Assembly (NCBI RefSeq): GCF_009014635.1
Contig: NZ_BKCF01000004.1
Coordinates: 272,858-336,857 of the forward strand
DNA: 64,000 nt
Reading direction: 5' to 3'
From: Patiriisocius marinistellae
GTDB taxonomy: Bacteria > Bacteroidota > Bacteroidia > Flavobacteriales > Flavobacteriaceae
A model generated the notes under the pieces. It was given only the letters and a program-made list of their open reading frames with translations, searched no databases and had not been told where the DNA came from. A program made the position numbers and the translations under genes. Positions 25,833 to 35,001 of the stretch are shown here, one piece after another; the stretch's first letter is position 1; each line of letters starts with the position of its first letter.

Positions 25833-27474
25833 TATACTGTTATTAGTAATCGCATGCATTGCTATCTTTTTTATAAATCTAGATGCAATCTGGGTAAATA
25901 TCATGGAAGCTCGCAATTTTGCAACAGCGCGCGAAATGTTACAAGATAACAATTGGTTGCTAACAACACTAAACGGAGAACCACGCTATCAAAAACCACC
26001 TTTACCTACTTGGCTTACTGCAATTTCTGCGGGAATATTTGGATTAAAAAGCTTATTTGCTATGCGACTTCCAGCGGCATTGATCACCCTTGTTCTCGTA
26101 TTAACCTCCTATAAATTAGCATTAAAATATACCGCACATAAAACATACTCCTTTATTAGTGCACTCATTTTAGCGACATCATTTTACATAGTTTTCTCAG
26201 GCCGAAATGGGCAGTGGGATATTTTTACACATGGATTTATGATGGTGTGTATTTACCAAATGTATTTATTTTTCACTTCGGAAAAGAGGAAATATATGCA
26301 CATTATTATTGCTGCACTATTTTTTGGTTGTTCCTTTATGAGTAAAGGTCCTGTGTCACTTTATGCATTATTACTACCATTTTTAATCGCGTATGGTTTT
26401 ACGTACAAATACCAAAACTTTAAATCGCGCATAATTCCAATAGTTTTGTTTTTAGTTATCGCTTTAGTGCTCTCCGGTTGGTGGCATTATTATACTTATA
26501 TCAAAGACCCAGAAACAGTACTTGCCATAACAAACAAAGAAACTGGGAACTGGACAAGTTATAACGTACGCCCATTTTATTATTACTGGAGCTTCTTTAC
26601 GCAAAGTGGAATTTGGACAATCCCCGCATTTATTAGTTTGCTGTATCCCTATTTAAAAAACAGAGTATTTAATAAAAAAGCGTATTTATTTACCTTTTTA
26701 TGGACAATGGCTTCGGTTGTGTTATTATCAATTATTCCTGAAAAAAAATCTAGATACCTTCTTCCAGTTTTAATTCCTTTGGCATTGAATTGCGGGTTTT
26801 ATATTGAATATCTCTTTAGACGTTTTTCTGAAATTCGTAACAAAAGAGAAACGGTACCAGTGTATTTTAATTTTGGTTTGATTGGGCTTATTGGAGTAGT
26901 TTTTCCAATAATAGGTTTTGTGTTTTTAAAAGATGCTAACCTTGGTGCTAAGTGGATTTGGTTTGCATTATTATCGATAACTTTGTTCACTTTAGGTCTT
27001 TTGATTTTCAAAAACTTGAAATTAAAAAAAATACGTCCCGTTTTCTTTTTAACCATTGCTTTTATTGCGAGTATTACGTGTTTTGGGCTTCCTTTAGCAA
27101 AATCAACACAGGTGAATCCTGACTATAAAGCAATGAGTGAATTAAGGGAATGGCAGGTTGAAAATGACAATCTTCCAATTTATGATTTGACATTTTTTAC
27201 TCCTGAAATGATTTGGGATTTTGGTGATACTATTCCGTTATTTTTTGATGACGAAGTGAATATCATTAAAAACAATAAAAAGTTTGGAATTCTTGTTGCC
27301 GAACATGACGAGGAGTTATTTAAAGAAACGTTTGTTGATGGTGGAAATTTCAGAATAGAGAAAATTACTCGCTACGATATGAACCCGCAACCTGTTGGTA
27401 ATAGACAACATAAGACTAGATTATGGCGGGATTTCTTTGTGGTTACTGTTACTTCAAAGGAGATACAAGAATAA
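25810..27474 (+). CDS. ArnT/PMT-like family 39 glycosyltransferase
   Basis: 554-residue multispanning transferase (about 12 hydrophobic segments) of the GT39/GT83 type that uses polyprenyl-phosphate sugars at the periplasmic face. The first periplasmic loop has the ARNFATAREMLQDNNWL and RYQKPPLPTWL motifs, where the acidic and Lys-Pro residues shape the active site in ArnT. A soluble C-terminal part of about 120 residues follows. I place the start at ATG 25810; a TTG one codon earlier is possible. It overlaps the LAB_N gene by 23 bases. Probable acceptor is lipid A or another envelope lipid, inferred from the LAB_N partner. Confidence 0.87.
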   Translation: MEQIKKNNILLLVIACIAIFFINLDAIWVNIMEARNFATAREMLQDNNWLLTTLNGEPRYQKPPLPTWLTAISAGIFGLKSLFAMRLPAALITLVLVLTSYKLALKYTAHKTYSFISALILATSFYIVFSGRNGQWDIFTHGFMMVCIYQMYLFFTSEKRKYMHIIIAALFFGCSFMSKGPVSLYALLLPFLIAYGFTYKYQNFKSRIIPIVLFLVIALVLSGWWHYYTYIKDPETVLAITNKETGNWTSYNVRPFYYYWSFFTQSGIWTIPAFISLLYPYLKNRVFNKKAYLFTFLWTMASVVLLSIIPEKKSRYLLPVLIPLALNCGFYIEYLFRRFSEIRNKRETVPVYFNFGLIGLIGVVFPIIGFVFLKDANLGAKWIWFALLSITLFTLGLLIFKNLKLKKIRPVFFLTIAFIASITCFGLPLAKSTQVNPDYKAMSELREWQVENDNLPIYDLTFFTPEMIWDFGDTIPLFFDDEVNIIKNNKKFGILVAEHDEELFKETFVDGGNFRIEKITRYDMNPQPVGNRQHKTRLWRDFFVVTVTSKEIQE

Positions 27475-27542
27475 TTTTATTTAAAAACCCTCCTTAGACA
27501 TCTCTTCTTTGTGGGATGATAAATTGTTCTTGTCTTTTATTG

Positions 27543-28109
27543 TTATTGAAATTTAATCTGTGCCCATTTGTTTAAACGGAAGATTCCATACCCAATCCAT
27601 GCGCCAAAAAACATGCCTGTAATGATATCTAACGGATAATGTACGCCTAAATAAATACGACTATACGCTACAACCGCTGCCCAAAAAAGTAAAATAAAGG
27701 GAAGGTATTTGTAATATGGCTTTAAAAGTAATCCTAAAAATACAGCTGCTGCCATGGTACTCGCGGCGTGTGCTGAGAAATACCCGTAACGACCACAGCC
27801 ATCTGCTACAAAACGCATGTGCTCTTGTATAGCCTCAACTCTACAAGGTCTTGGGCGTTTAAATAAAATATATTTAAAGAGGCTCGCTAATTGATCACTT
27901 GCAGTCACCATTAATGCGGCACAAACCATTATTATAAGTGTAGAACGTAAGCCAAATTGCTTGAATACTAAATATAACAAGAACGCATACAATGGGATTG
28001 AAGACCATTTTTCGGTTACGATTTTCCAAAAACCATCCCAACTCGTATTCCCCAAGTTATTGAGAAATAAGAATAGTTGCTCGTCATATTGCAGTAGTGT
28101 TTCAATCAT
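27543..28109 (-). CDS. PAP2-family membrane phosphatase
   Basis: 188-residue lipid phosphatase with about five or six membrane spans. The PAP2 signature is in three parts: KYILFKRPRP (C1), SAHA within GYFSAHAAST in place of the usual PSGH (C2), and SRIYLGVHYPLD (C3), keeping the catalytic histidines. Substrates of the family include undecaprenyl pyrophosphate and lipid A phosphates. The ATG at 28109 (MIETLLQYDEQLFLFLN) overlaps the end of the upstream gene by eight bases and matches the family N-terminus better than the TTG 15 bases earlier. Confidence 0.87.
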   Translation of the reverse strand: MIETLLQYDEQLFLFLNNLGNTSWDGFWKIVTEKWSSIPLYAFLLYLVFKQFGLRSTLIIMVCAALMVTASDQLASLFKYILFKRPRPCRVEAIQEHMRFVADGCGRYGYFSAHAASTMAAAVFLGLLLKPYYKYLPFILLFWAAVVAYSRIYLGVHYPLDIITGMFFGAWIGYGIFRLNKWAQIKFQ

Positions 28110-28332
28110 CCTCGTAACGGTCAATTTCTCTATCGTAAAATGCGGTAGCTTCTTTAATGTAATTTTCGGTTTCTGCTTCTAGTTCTTTTTGGTCATGCTG
28201 GTCAAACTCTTCTAGCCATTCCACCTCATCGTTTTCAAGGTTGATGATAAAGCGTGGGAACTCTGTATGAATTATAAATATTGCTGTGGGATAATCGCTG
28301 TTATCGCCTAAAAGGTATTTTGGGAATTCCAT
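28102..28332 (-). CDS. Small acidic protein of unknown function
   Basis: 76 residues, no signal or membrane segment. It begins MEFPKYLLGDNSDYPTAIF and continues into a helical, glutamate- and aspartate-rich C-terminus ending DREIDRYEDD. I do not recognise the family; the length and sequence style match conserved flavobacterial orphans. Its stop lies inside the start of the PAP2 gene, which implies co-translation. Confidence 0.7.
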   Translation of the reverse strand: MEFPKYLLGDNSDYPTAIFIIHTEFPRFIINLENDEVEWLEEFDQHDQKELEAETENYIKEATAFYDREIDRYEDD

Positions 28333-28362
28333 TTGAATGATTTGTAATTTATGGTTTATAGT

Positions 28363-29742
28363 TTATTTGCTTTGACTAAGAATTAATCTTTTTGAAAGAT
28401 AATTAAATCTTATAAATAAGAGGATCCCTGAAACTGTCAATCCAGCCAGTAATCCTAACCAAATTCCAGTGCTGCCATAATCTGTAAACAATCCTAGATA
28501 ATACATAATTGGAAATCCAATTGCCCAATAAGCAATAAATGTTATGATTGTTGGGATTTTTACATCTTGCATCCCACGTAAAGTTCCTAGCGCTACGACC
28601 TGAATAGTATCGGTTATTTGGAATATCGCAGAGACTAATAATAGTTGGGCTGCAATAGAGACTACCTCAGCATTATTTTTAAATTCTAAAGGATTATCAT
28701 AATCTAAATACATTTTAGGAAATGCTGTGTTAAATATTAAAAACATTAATGCAAATACTACAGCACATAAAAATGATAATAAGAAAATTGAAAATGCAAT
28801 GCGTCGTAAATCTTCAAATCGTTTTAATCCTTTTTGATTTCCCACACGTATCATTGCAACAACACTAAAGCCCATTGCAACCATAAAGGTCATAGAGGAT
28901 AAATTAAGTGCAATCTGGTTTGCAGCTTGTGGATTCTTCCCTAATATACCAGACAACCATATTGCCGCAGTAAAAATTGCCACCTCAAAAAACATTTGGA
29001 GTGCTGAGGGAAACCCTAAATTGACAACTTTTTTCAACATTACTTTTGACAATGTGAATAGTTTTATACCAATTACAAATGGTCTTGACTTCTCTTTTTT
29101 ATATAACAAGTACCATAAATAAAGTACCATTATCACTCGTGAAACAAGTGTACCAATAGCGGCTCCTACAACACCTAATTCTGGTGCACCCCATTTTCCA
29201 AAAATGAACATATAGTTAAGCAACACATTAACCAAGTTTGCTAAAACAGTAGCGTACATTGGGTATCTTGTTAAAGACATTCCATCACTAAACTGTTTGA
29301 AAGCTTGAAAAATTATTAAAGGAATTAATGAAACAGTAACCAGCGTTAAGTAAGGCATTGCCAGTTCTACAACCTCTGGAGGTTGTTTCATTGTATACAT
29401 TACTGGCTTTGCAATAAAAACGGTTGCTGCAAGCAAAACGCTTAAAACTATACATAAAAACAAACCATGCTTAAAAGATGATTTCCCTTTTTCGAAGTTT
29501 CCTTCTGCATCAGCTTCTGCAACTAATGGAGTTATAGCTGTTGAAAACCCAATCCCTAAAGACATGGCAACAAACATAAAACTATTCCCTAAGGAGACCG
29601 CAGCAAGCTCCGCCGTTCCCAACTGCCCCACCATGATATTATCCACAAGAGCAACCACCGTATGCCCTAACATACCCAAGATTACTGGCATTGCCAGCTT
29701 TGTATTATATGAAAACTCTTTAGTGTATTGACTTATGTTCAA
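28363..29742 (-). CDS. MATE family exporter (NorM-like)
   Basis: 459-residue transporter with 12 hydrophobic segments. The MATE signatures are PVILGMLGHTVVALVDNIMV at the first helices and GFPSALQMFFEVAIF in the second half. Such exporters push out cationic drugs or metabolites with Na+ or H+ antiport. The start is a TTG (29742): the family N-terminus (MNISQYTKEFSYNTKLA) begins exactly here and no ATG fits. A -7-like element (TACATTTG, minus strand, 29760-29767) is placed 18 bases upstream. Confidence 0.9.
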   Translation of the reverse strand: MNISQYTKEFSYNTKLAMPVILGMLGHTVVALVDNIMVGQLGTAELAAVSLGNSFMFVAMSLGIGFSTAITPLVAEADAEGNFEKGKSSFKHGLFLCIVLSVLLAATVFIAKPVMYTMKQPPEVVELAMPYLTLVTVSLIPLIIFQAFKQFSDGMSLTRYPMYATVLANLVNVLLNYMFIFGKWGAPELGVVGAAIGTLVSRVIMVLYLWYLLYKKEKSRPFVIGIKLFTLSKVMLKKVVNLGFPSALQMFFEVAIFTAAIWLSGILGKNPQAANQIALNLSSMTFMVAMGFSVVAMIRVGNQKGLKRFEDLRRIAFSIFLLSFLCAVVFALMFLIFNTAFPKMYLDYDNPLEFKNNAEVVSIAAQLLLVSAIFQITDTIQVVALGTLRGMQDVKIPTIITFIAYWAIGFPIMYYLGLFTDYGSTGIWLGLLAGLTVSGILLFIRFNYLSKRLILSQSK

Positions 29743-29759
29743 CGTAAATAAATTTTACG

Positions 29760-29767
29760 CAAATGTA
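29760..29767 (-). promoter_or_regulatory. Candidate -7 element for the MATE gene
   Basis: TACATTTG on the minus strand matches TAnnTTTG, 18 bases before the TTG start; no -33 TTTG was found at the usual spacing. Confidence 0.4.
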
Positions 29768-29969
29768 GGAAATGTGGGAGTTACTTTTTGATTTAAACTT
29801 TTGTTATTTCATGGAAATTTGGTTTAAAAAAGAAATAGATATTTAAACATAAATATATTTATTTTTATGCATTAATCTATAAATGTTTCTGAAGATAGCC
29901 TCCCTTATATATTACAATTTTACTACATTGAAATCTTATCAAAATTATATATTATTACATCAAAAAAAT

Positions 29970-30425
29970 ATGCAATCTAAAGCCACAACCCCAGAACAGT
30001 ATCTAGCAGAACTTCCCGAAGAACGCAAAAATATAGTCTCAAAACTTAGAAATATTATTCTCAAAAATCTTCCAGATGGTTTTGAAGAATGCATGAATTA
30101 TGGCATGTTGGGTTACGTTGTCCCCCATTCAATTTATCCTAATGGCTACCATTGTGACACCACTCAACCATTACCATTTATGAACCTAGCTTCACAAAAA
30201 AACAGTGTTAATTTATATCATTCTGGTATTTATAGTGATCCTGAGCTTTTAAAGTGGTTTACCGAAGAACACAGCAAAGTCATTAAAACAAAGCTAGATA
30301 TGGGAAAAAGCTGTATTCGATTTAAAAATGAAAGCCGCATTCCATTTGACCTCATTGGTCAATTAGCAAGTAAAACAACTGTTAATGAATGGATTGCCAC
30401 CTATGAAAGTGTTATAAAAAAATGA
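29970..30425 (+). CDS. DUF1801 protein
   Basis: 151 residues of the DUF1801 (YdhG/YjbR-like) fold. Recognisable parts are TPEQYLAELPEERKNIV, FEECMNYGMLGYVVPHSIYP and YHSGIYSDPELLKWFTEEH, then LDMGKSCIRFK. The function of these small soluble proteins is unknown. I use ATG 29970 because the 29 residues added by an upstream start at 29883 are low-complexity (Tyr/Leu/Gln) and outside the family. It overlaps the DUF1853 gene by four bases (ATGA). Confidence 0.82.
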   Translation: MQSKATTPEQYLAELPEERKNIVSKLRNIILKNLPDGFEECMNYGMLGYVVPHSIYPNGYHCDTTQPLPFMNLASQKNSVNLYHSGIYSDPELLKWFTEEHSKVIKTKLDMGKSCIRFKNESRIPFDLIGQLASKTTVNEWIATYESVIKK

Positions 30426-31267
30426 GAGGTTCTAAAAGTTCTTCGGAAATGAATAACATCGTAGCTCATTTTCTTAATATTCCAGTAGTTGATTTATTTT
30501 CTAAAAAATTTCCATATCAACCATTTATATTTCCAGAAGAGAAGATTGATAAAATTACTTCGGAAATTTCTGGCGTTCAACTACCTAATATTATTCTAGG
30601 AAAGCAAGCTGAATTTCTTTTTGAATTGTTACTAAAAAATTCTAAAACAATTGAATTACTTGCTGCTAACATCCAGATTAATGCTAAAAAACAGACTATT
30701 GGCGAACTTGATTATTTAATTAAAAATAAACTTAGCAACCAGATCATTCACATAGAACTAGCCTGCAAATTCTATCTTTTTGACGAGTCTAGTAGTACAA
30801 CTTTTGAAGAAAAATGGATTGGACCCAACCGAAAAGATACACTGTTTGACAAAGTAGTAAAATTTAAAAAAAAACAATTTCCGCTACTTTTTAACCCATT
30901 TGCTACTCCCTCATTAGAAGCGGCAAAAATTAATACTGAAAAAATATTTCAGCAATATTACTTAACCTCATCTTTTTATGTTCCTAAAAGGTTTGATGTT
31001 CAAAAGCTTCCTACAGCATACCAACAATGTATTGTAGGCACTTGGGTTTATTTTGAAGATTTAATTTTTGAAGATGACTGTAAATATGCTATGCCTTCAA
31101 AAAGAGAGTGGTTATTACCATCTTCTAAAATTGTAGAATGGTTTAACCCATATGAAATTAAGGCTAAAATTTCCGAAGAAATAAAAAATAAAAGAGCGCC
31201 GCAGGTTTATAAAAAACAGGGCGCTCAAATTTCAAAATTCTTTGTTGTTTGGTGGAATACTCAATAA
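30422..31267 (+). CDS. DUF1853 protein, possible nuclease fold
   Basis: 281 residues. The conserved centre TIGELDYLIKNKLSNQIIH and HIELACKFYLF gives the acid-x9-15-E-x-x-K arrangement seen in PD-(D/E)xK nuclease-like folds, and IGPNRKDTLFDKVVKFK is the DUF1853 signature. I infer a nuclease-like fold from this pattern only; no activity is known to me. The gene overlaps the DUF1801 gene by four bases. A second start at ATG 30449 (MNNIVAHFLN) is possible; the motif CTTCGGAAAT lies just before it. Confidence 0.75.
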   Translation: MRGSKSSSEMNNIVAHFLNIPVVDLFSKKFPYQPFIFPEEKIDKITSEISGVQLPNIILGKQAEFLFELLLKNSKTIELLAANIQINAKKQTIGELDYLIKNKLSNQIIHIELACKFYLFDESSSTTFEEKWIGPNRKDTLFDKVVKFKKKQFPLLFNPFATPSLEAAKINTEKIFQQYYLTSSFYVPKRFDVQKLPTAYQQCIVGTWVYFEDLIFEDDCKYAMPSKREWLLPSSKIVEWFNPYEIKAKISEEIKNKRAPQVYKKQGAQISKFFVVWWNTQ

Positions 31268-31271
31268 CACA

Positions 31272-32687
31272 TTAATTTTTAATTTGTGCTGCTGAGTTTT
31301 TAACACCATATTTATCCATTAAATAGATAAGACTTGTCATTGTGGCAGCTCCAAGTTCTAATTCTCTTTTATTGACTGCATCAAACGTGTCACTTTCTGC
31401 ATGATGGTAATCAAAATAACGCTGAGAATCTGGACGTAATCCAGCTAAAACTATCCCGTCCTTTTTTAATGGACCAATATCTGCTCCACTACCTCCCTTT
31501 TCAAAATAATGAATTAGGTAGGGCTTAAATAATTGCTCCCAACTCTGGATTTGAGCAAAATTTGCATCGTCGCAATCAAAAGAAAATCCTCGTGGGGTAA
31601 ATCCTCCACTATCACTTTCTAAAGCAAAAACATGATTTTCTTTTTTAAGGTTAGCTTGAGTAGCATACTCACGACCTCCTCGTAATCCGTTTTCTTCATT
31701 CATAAAAAGTACCACTCTAATGCTATGCTCTGGCTTATAACCAGTTTTTTTCAATAAACGCAACACATCCATTGATTGTACTACTCCTGCCCCATCATCA
31801 TGCGAGCCATCACCTAAATCCCAAGAATCCAAGTGTCCACCAACAATCATATATTTATTAGGGTATTTACTCCCTGTGATTTCTCCAATAACGTTGTGTG
31901 ACTGTACATCTGGAAATACTTTACAATTTTGTTTAAAATAGAAATTTAAATTTGGGATTAATTTTAAGGTATTACTCAATTTGTCTGCGCCGTTGGTACT
32001 AATTGCACAGGCAGGAATTCTCTGGCTTTCTGGCAAATCACCGTAACTCATAGCTCCTGTGTGTGGAAAATCATCTTGACGAAGATTCATACTACGTACT
32101 ACAATCCCTACTGCGCCATATTTTGCAGCTTCGGCAGCGCCGCTATACCGCTGATCTACACAACCACCGTAGGCTTCAAAAGTATGAATCAAATCTGCCT
32201 GCATTGGTCGATTATAGAACACTATCTTTCCTTGAATCTTTTCTTTTCCTAAAACGGCTAATTCTTCTAAACTTTTTACTTCAATAACTCCCGCTTTTAA
32301 ACCAGCATTAGGAGTTGCAACCGAACCTCCTAAAGCACAAATATCCATTATACTTGTAATTCCGGGACCTGTTTCCATAAAAGAATACTCTTTTAATCCT
32401 CTCACCCATTTAGGAACCATAACTGGTTGCAACCACACTTTATCTAACCCTAATTTATCAAGTTCTGCTTGCGTATATTTTACGGCTTTTTCTGCATTTG
32501 CTGATCCAGAAAGACGTCCTCCTATTTTATTTGAAAGATGGTCCAACCAATCATAACTTTTACCGTCAAGTAATGATGCATTATAAATTTTACGTAGTTG
32601 TATAGAGTCTTCTTTATTTACTTTTTGAGCAAACAACACAGTAGTTGTTAATAGTAGGATGGTGAAAATAGAAATTTGTTTTTTCAT
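31272..32687 (-). CDS. Secreted M28 peptidase (carboxypeptidase Q-like)
   Basis: 471 residues with a cleavable signal (ISIFTILLLTTTVLFAQ). The zinc ligands of clan MH are visible: GGHLDSWDLGDGSHDDGAG (His, Asp, Asp), MNEENGLRGGREY (catalytic and metal Glu), FALESDSGG and FDYHHAESDTFD. The PA-domain insert lies around residues 130-240. Homologous to human carboxypeptidase Q and other exopeptidases; probably digests peptides in the periplasm. Single gene, five bases from the convergent DUF1853 gene. Confidence 0.9.
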   Translation of the reverse strand: MKKQISIFTILLLTTTVLFAQKVNKEDSIQLRKIYNASLLDGKSYDWLDHLSNKIGGRLSGSANAEKAVKYTQAELDKLGLDKVWLQPVMVPKWVRGLKEYSFMETGPGITSIMDICALGGSVATPNAGLKAGVIEVKSLEELAVLGKEKIQGKIVFYNRPMQADLIHTFEAYGGCVDQRYSGAAEAAKYGAVGIVVRSMNLRQDDFPHTGAMSYGDLPESQRIPACAISTNGADKLSNTLKLIPNLNFYFKQNCKVFPDVQSHNVIGEITGSKYPNKYMIVGGHLDSWDLGDGSHDDGAGVVQSMDVLRLLKKTGYKPEHSIRVVLFMNEENGLRGGREYATQANLKKENHVFALESDSGGFTPRGFSFDCDDANFAQIQSWEQLFKPYLIHYFEKGGSGADIGPLKKDGIVLAGLRPDSQRYFDYHHAESDTFDAVNKRELELGAATMTSLIYLMDKYGVKNSAAQIKN

Positions 32688-32750
32688 TCTAAAATATTAA
32701 TTAGTGTAGTATCTCGTTAAAACGACTATAGTTTCATTGATTCTTTAAAT

Positions 32751-33629
32751 TTATTCCCCTTCAAGTCTAGCAATAAACTCATCTATTCTTGCCTTTGTTT
32801 TATCATCAAGTTCTGGCTCTTTTATATCATTGTATTTTTGAAGCTCTTGCAACATTATACTCGCAACGGTAAGCCTGGCAGATGGTTTATCGTCTGACGG
32901 GATAACATACCATGGAGCGTGTTCTTTTGAAGTACGGTTTAAAATATCTTCATAACAACGCATATAATCACTCCATAAATCACGCTCATCCAAATCACCC
33001 GCAGAAAATTTCCAATTTTTATTTGTCTTTCTTAATCTACGTAACTGTCTATTTTTTTGTTCTTCCTTTGAAAGGTTTAAAAAGAATTTAAAAATAATTG
33101 TTCCATTTTCTGCAATGGTTTTCTCAAAGTTATTAATTTGTTCAAAACGCTTGTCCCAAAATTTTTCGTCAATATCTTCTACGCTATCAACATGAGGCAA
33201 ATTTTCACCCATAATATACTCAGGGTGAACTCTTGTAACTAATACGTTTTCATAATGTGTTCTATTAAAAACACCAAACTTTCCTCGAGCGGGCAAAGCA
33301 ATATAGTGCCTCCACAAAAAGTCGTGTTTCTTCTCAAGTTCAGTAGGTACTTTAAAACTATGCACAACAACTCCTCTTGCATTAAAATCTTTAAAAACCT
33401 CGCGTATCAAACTATCCTTACCTGCTGCATCCATACCTTGCAAACAAACTAATACTGCATATTTACCATGTGCATACAAGGTGTCTTGCAACTCTCCTAA
33501 TCGCTCTCGTGTGTCTTCAAGTTCATCCTCAATATCGTCTTTTGAAGCTTTTAAATCGATAAATGTTTTAGTGTCTTCTATCGTTACTTTAGTTGTTACT
33601 TTATATTCTGAAATGTTAATGGATTTCAT
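32751..33629 (-). CDS. ppk2: Polyphosphate kinase 2 family protein
   Basis: 292 residues. Walker A is in LQGMDAAGKDSLIREVF (residues 63-79), followed by the lid and Walker B regions FLWRHYIALPARGKFGVFNR and FKFFLNLSKEEQKNR. These are PPK2 phosphotransferases that make ATP (or GTP) from nucleotides with polyphosphate as donor. The GMDAAGKD form is nearer to the class III enzymes acting on AMP and ADP than to the E. coli-type or class I (GRDAAGKGG) enzymes; class is inferred. Stands alone between an M28 peptidase and the sigma-54 regulator. Confidence 0.9.
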   Translation of the reverse strand: MKSINISEYKVTTKVTIEDTKTFIDLKASKDDIEDELEDTRERLGELQDTLYAHGKYAVLVCLQGMDAAGKDSLIREVFKDFNARGVVVHSFKVPTELEKKHDFLWRHYIALPARGKFGVFNRTHYENVLVTRVHPEYIMGENLPHVDSVEDIDEKFWDKRFEQINNFEKTIAENGTIIFKFFLNLSKEEQKNRQLRRLRKTNKNWKFSAGDLDERDLWSDYMRCYEDILNRTSKEHAPWYVIPSDDKPSARLTVASIMLQELQKYNDIKEPELDDKTKARIDEFIARLEGE

Positions 33630-33748
33630 AAATTGCTATTGTTTTATGTTACGTAAAATACGGAAAAAGATTCTAAAACTATCAAGTAGTTAATAGACGA
33701 TAGTCGATGATTTTATATTACAAAATTTTTTAAAATTACTTCTAAAAT

Positions 33749-33787
33749 TAAAAAACCTGTAACAATCTTTAATGGATTATCACAGGT
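33749..33787 (-). terminator. Intrinsic terminator after the sigma-54 regulator
   Basis: ACCTGT (33755-33760) and ACAGGT (33782-33787) enclose a second short stem AATC/GATT; on the minus strand the hairpin runs into six T. It lies 41 bases downstream of the regulator stop. Confidence 0.55.
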
Positions 33788-33827
33788 ATTAAATCTTTAA
33801 AATTTTCGCGGAAGCTAAAATATAGTT

Positions 33828-34991
33828 TTATTTAGTAGCAAAAAGTTTTACATCGTTTTCACTTACTTCCTCTCCACCTAAAATTATAAGACGCTCAATT
33901 ACATTACGAAGTTCACGAATGTTTCCAGTCCAGTCGTACTCTTGAAGTAATTTAATAGCTTTTTCAGAGAATTTTTTCTGAGATGTTCCATGTTCATTAG
34001 CTATACGCTTTGTAAAATATTCAATCAATAATGGAATATCTTCTCTACGCTCATTCAATGCTGGCACTTTTATCAAAATCACTGCAAGACGATGGTATAA
34101 ATCCTCTCTAAAGTTCCCTTCGGCAATTTCCTTTTTTAAATCTTTATTAGTTGCAGCAACTACACGTACATCTACTTTAATATCCCTATCACTCCCTACA
34201 CGTTGCACTTTATTTTCTTGTAATGCTCTAAGTACTTTTGCTTGAGCAGAAAGGCTCATGTCACCAATTTCATCTAAAAAAATTGTTCCTTTATTTGCAG
34301 CTTCAAATTTTCCTGCACGATCTTTATTTGCTGAAGTAAACGCTCCTTTTACATGACCAAATAACTCACTTTCAATAAGCTCGCTAGGTATCGCAGCACA
34401 ATTTACTTCAATCATTGGGCCTTTGTGGCGATCACTTTTTTGATGAATCCAGTGCGCTACTAATTCTTTTCCAGTACCATTAGGCCCCGTAATAAATACC
34501 CTTGCTTCGGTTTGAGCAACTTTTTCAATCATCTCTTTGATATTGACAATGGCATCACTCTCACCAATCATTTCATAATTTTTACTCACCTTTTTCTTAA
34601 GACGCGTGTTTTCTACGACAAGCTCTTTTCTATCTAATGCAATACGAACAGTATTTAAGAGACGATTTAAGTCTGGTGGTTTTGAAATGTAATCAAAGGC
34701 TCCTAAACGCATTGTATTAACCGCAGTATCTAAGTCGCCGTGGCCACTAATCATTACCATTGGTGTTTCTGGTTTGATCTTTTTTACGGCTTCTAAAACC
34801 TCAACACCATCCATTTTAGGCATTTTGATATCGCAAAGTACTAAGTCATAATCATTATCTTTTATGAGCTCTACTCCTGCAAGACCATCTTCGGCTTCAG
34901 TAACTTGATATGTGTCATTTTCCTCGCTTAAAATTTTAACGAGTACACGACGTATTGCCGCTTCATCTTCGATGATTAATATTTTAGGCAT
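33828..34991 (-). CDS. Sigma-54-dependent response regulator lacking a DNA-binding domain
   Basis: 387 residues: an N-terminal receiver domain with phospho-acceptor Asp54 (LVLCDIKMPKMDG) and a central AAA+ sigma-54-interaction domain with Walker A GPNGTGKE (169-176), Walker B FLDEIGDM and WTGNIRELRNVIERLI in the lid. The RNA-polymerase contact loop reads GAFTSA (216-221) instead of GAFTGA. The protein ends eleven residues after the AAA+ lid (ENDVKLFATK), so the Fis-type helix-turn-helix of NtrC is absent. It may act from solution, as known for FlgR of Helicobacter, or through a partner. No sensor kinase gene is adjacent. Confidence 0.92.
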   Translation of the reverse strand: MPKILIIEDEAAIRRVLVKILSEENDTYQVTEAEDGLAGVELIKDNDYDLVLCDIKMPKMDGVEVLEAVKKIKPETPMVMISGHGDLDTAVNTMRLGAFDYISKPPDLNRLLNTVRIALDRKELVVENTRLKKKVSKNYEMIGESDAIVNIKEMIEKVAQTEARVFITGPNGTGKELVAHWIHQKSDRHKGPMIEVNCAAIPSELIESELFGHVKGAFTSANKDRAGKFEAANKGTIFLDEIGDMSLSAQAKVLRALQENKVQRVGSDRDIKVDVRVVAATNKDLKKEIAEGNFREDLYHRLAVILIKVPALNERREDIPLLIEYFTKRIANEHGTSQKKFSEKAIKLLQEYDWTGNIRELRNVIERLIILGGEEVSENDVKLFATK

Positions 34992-35001
34992 ATTTAATTA
35001 T

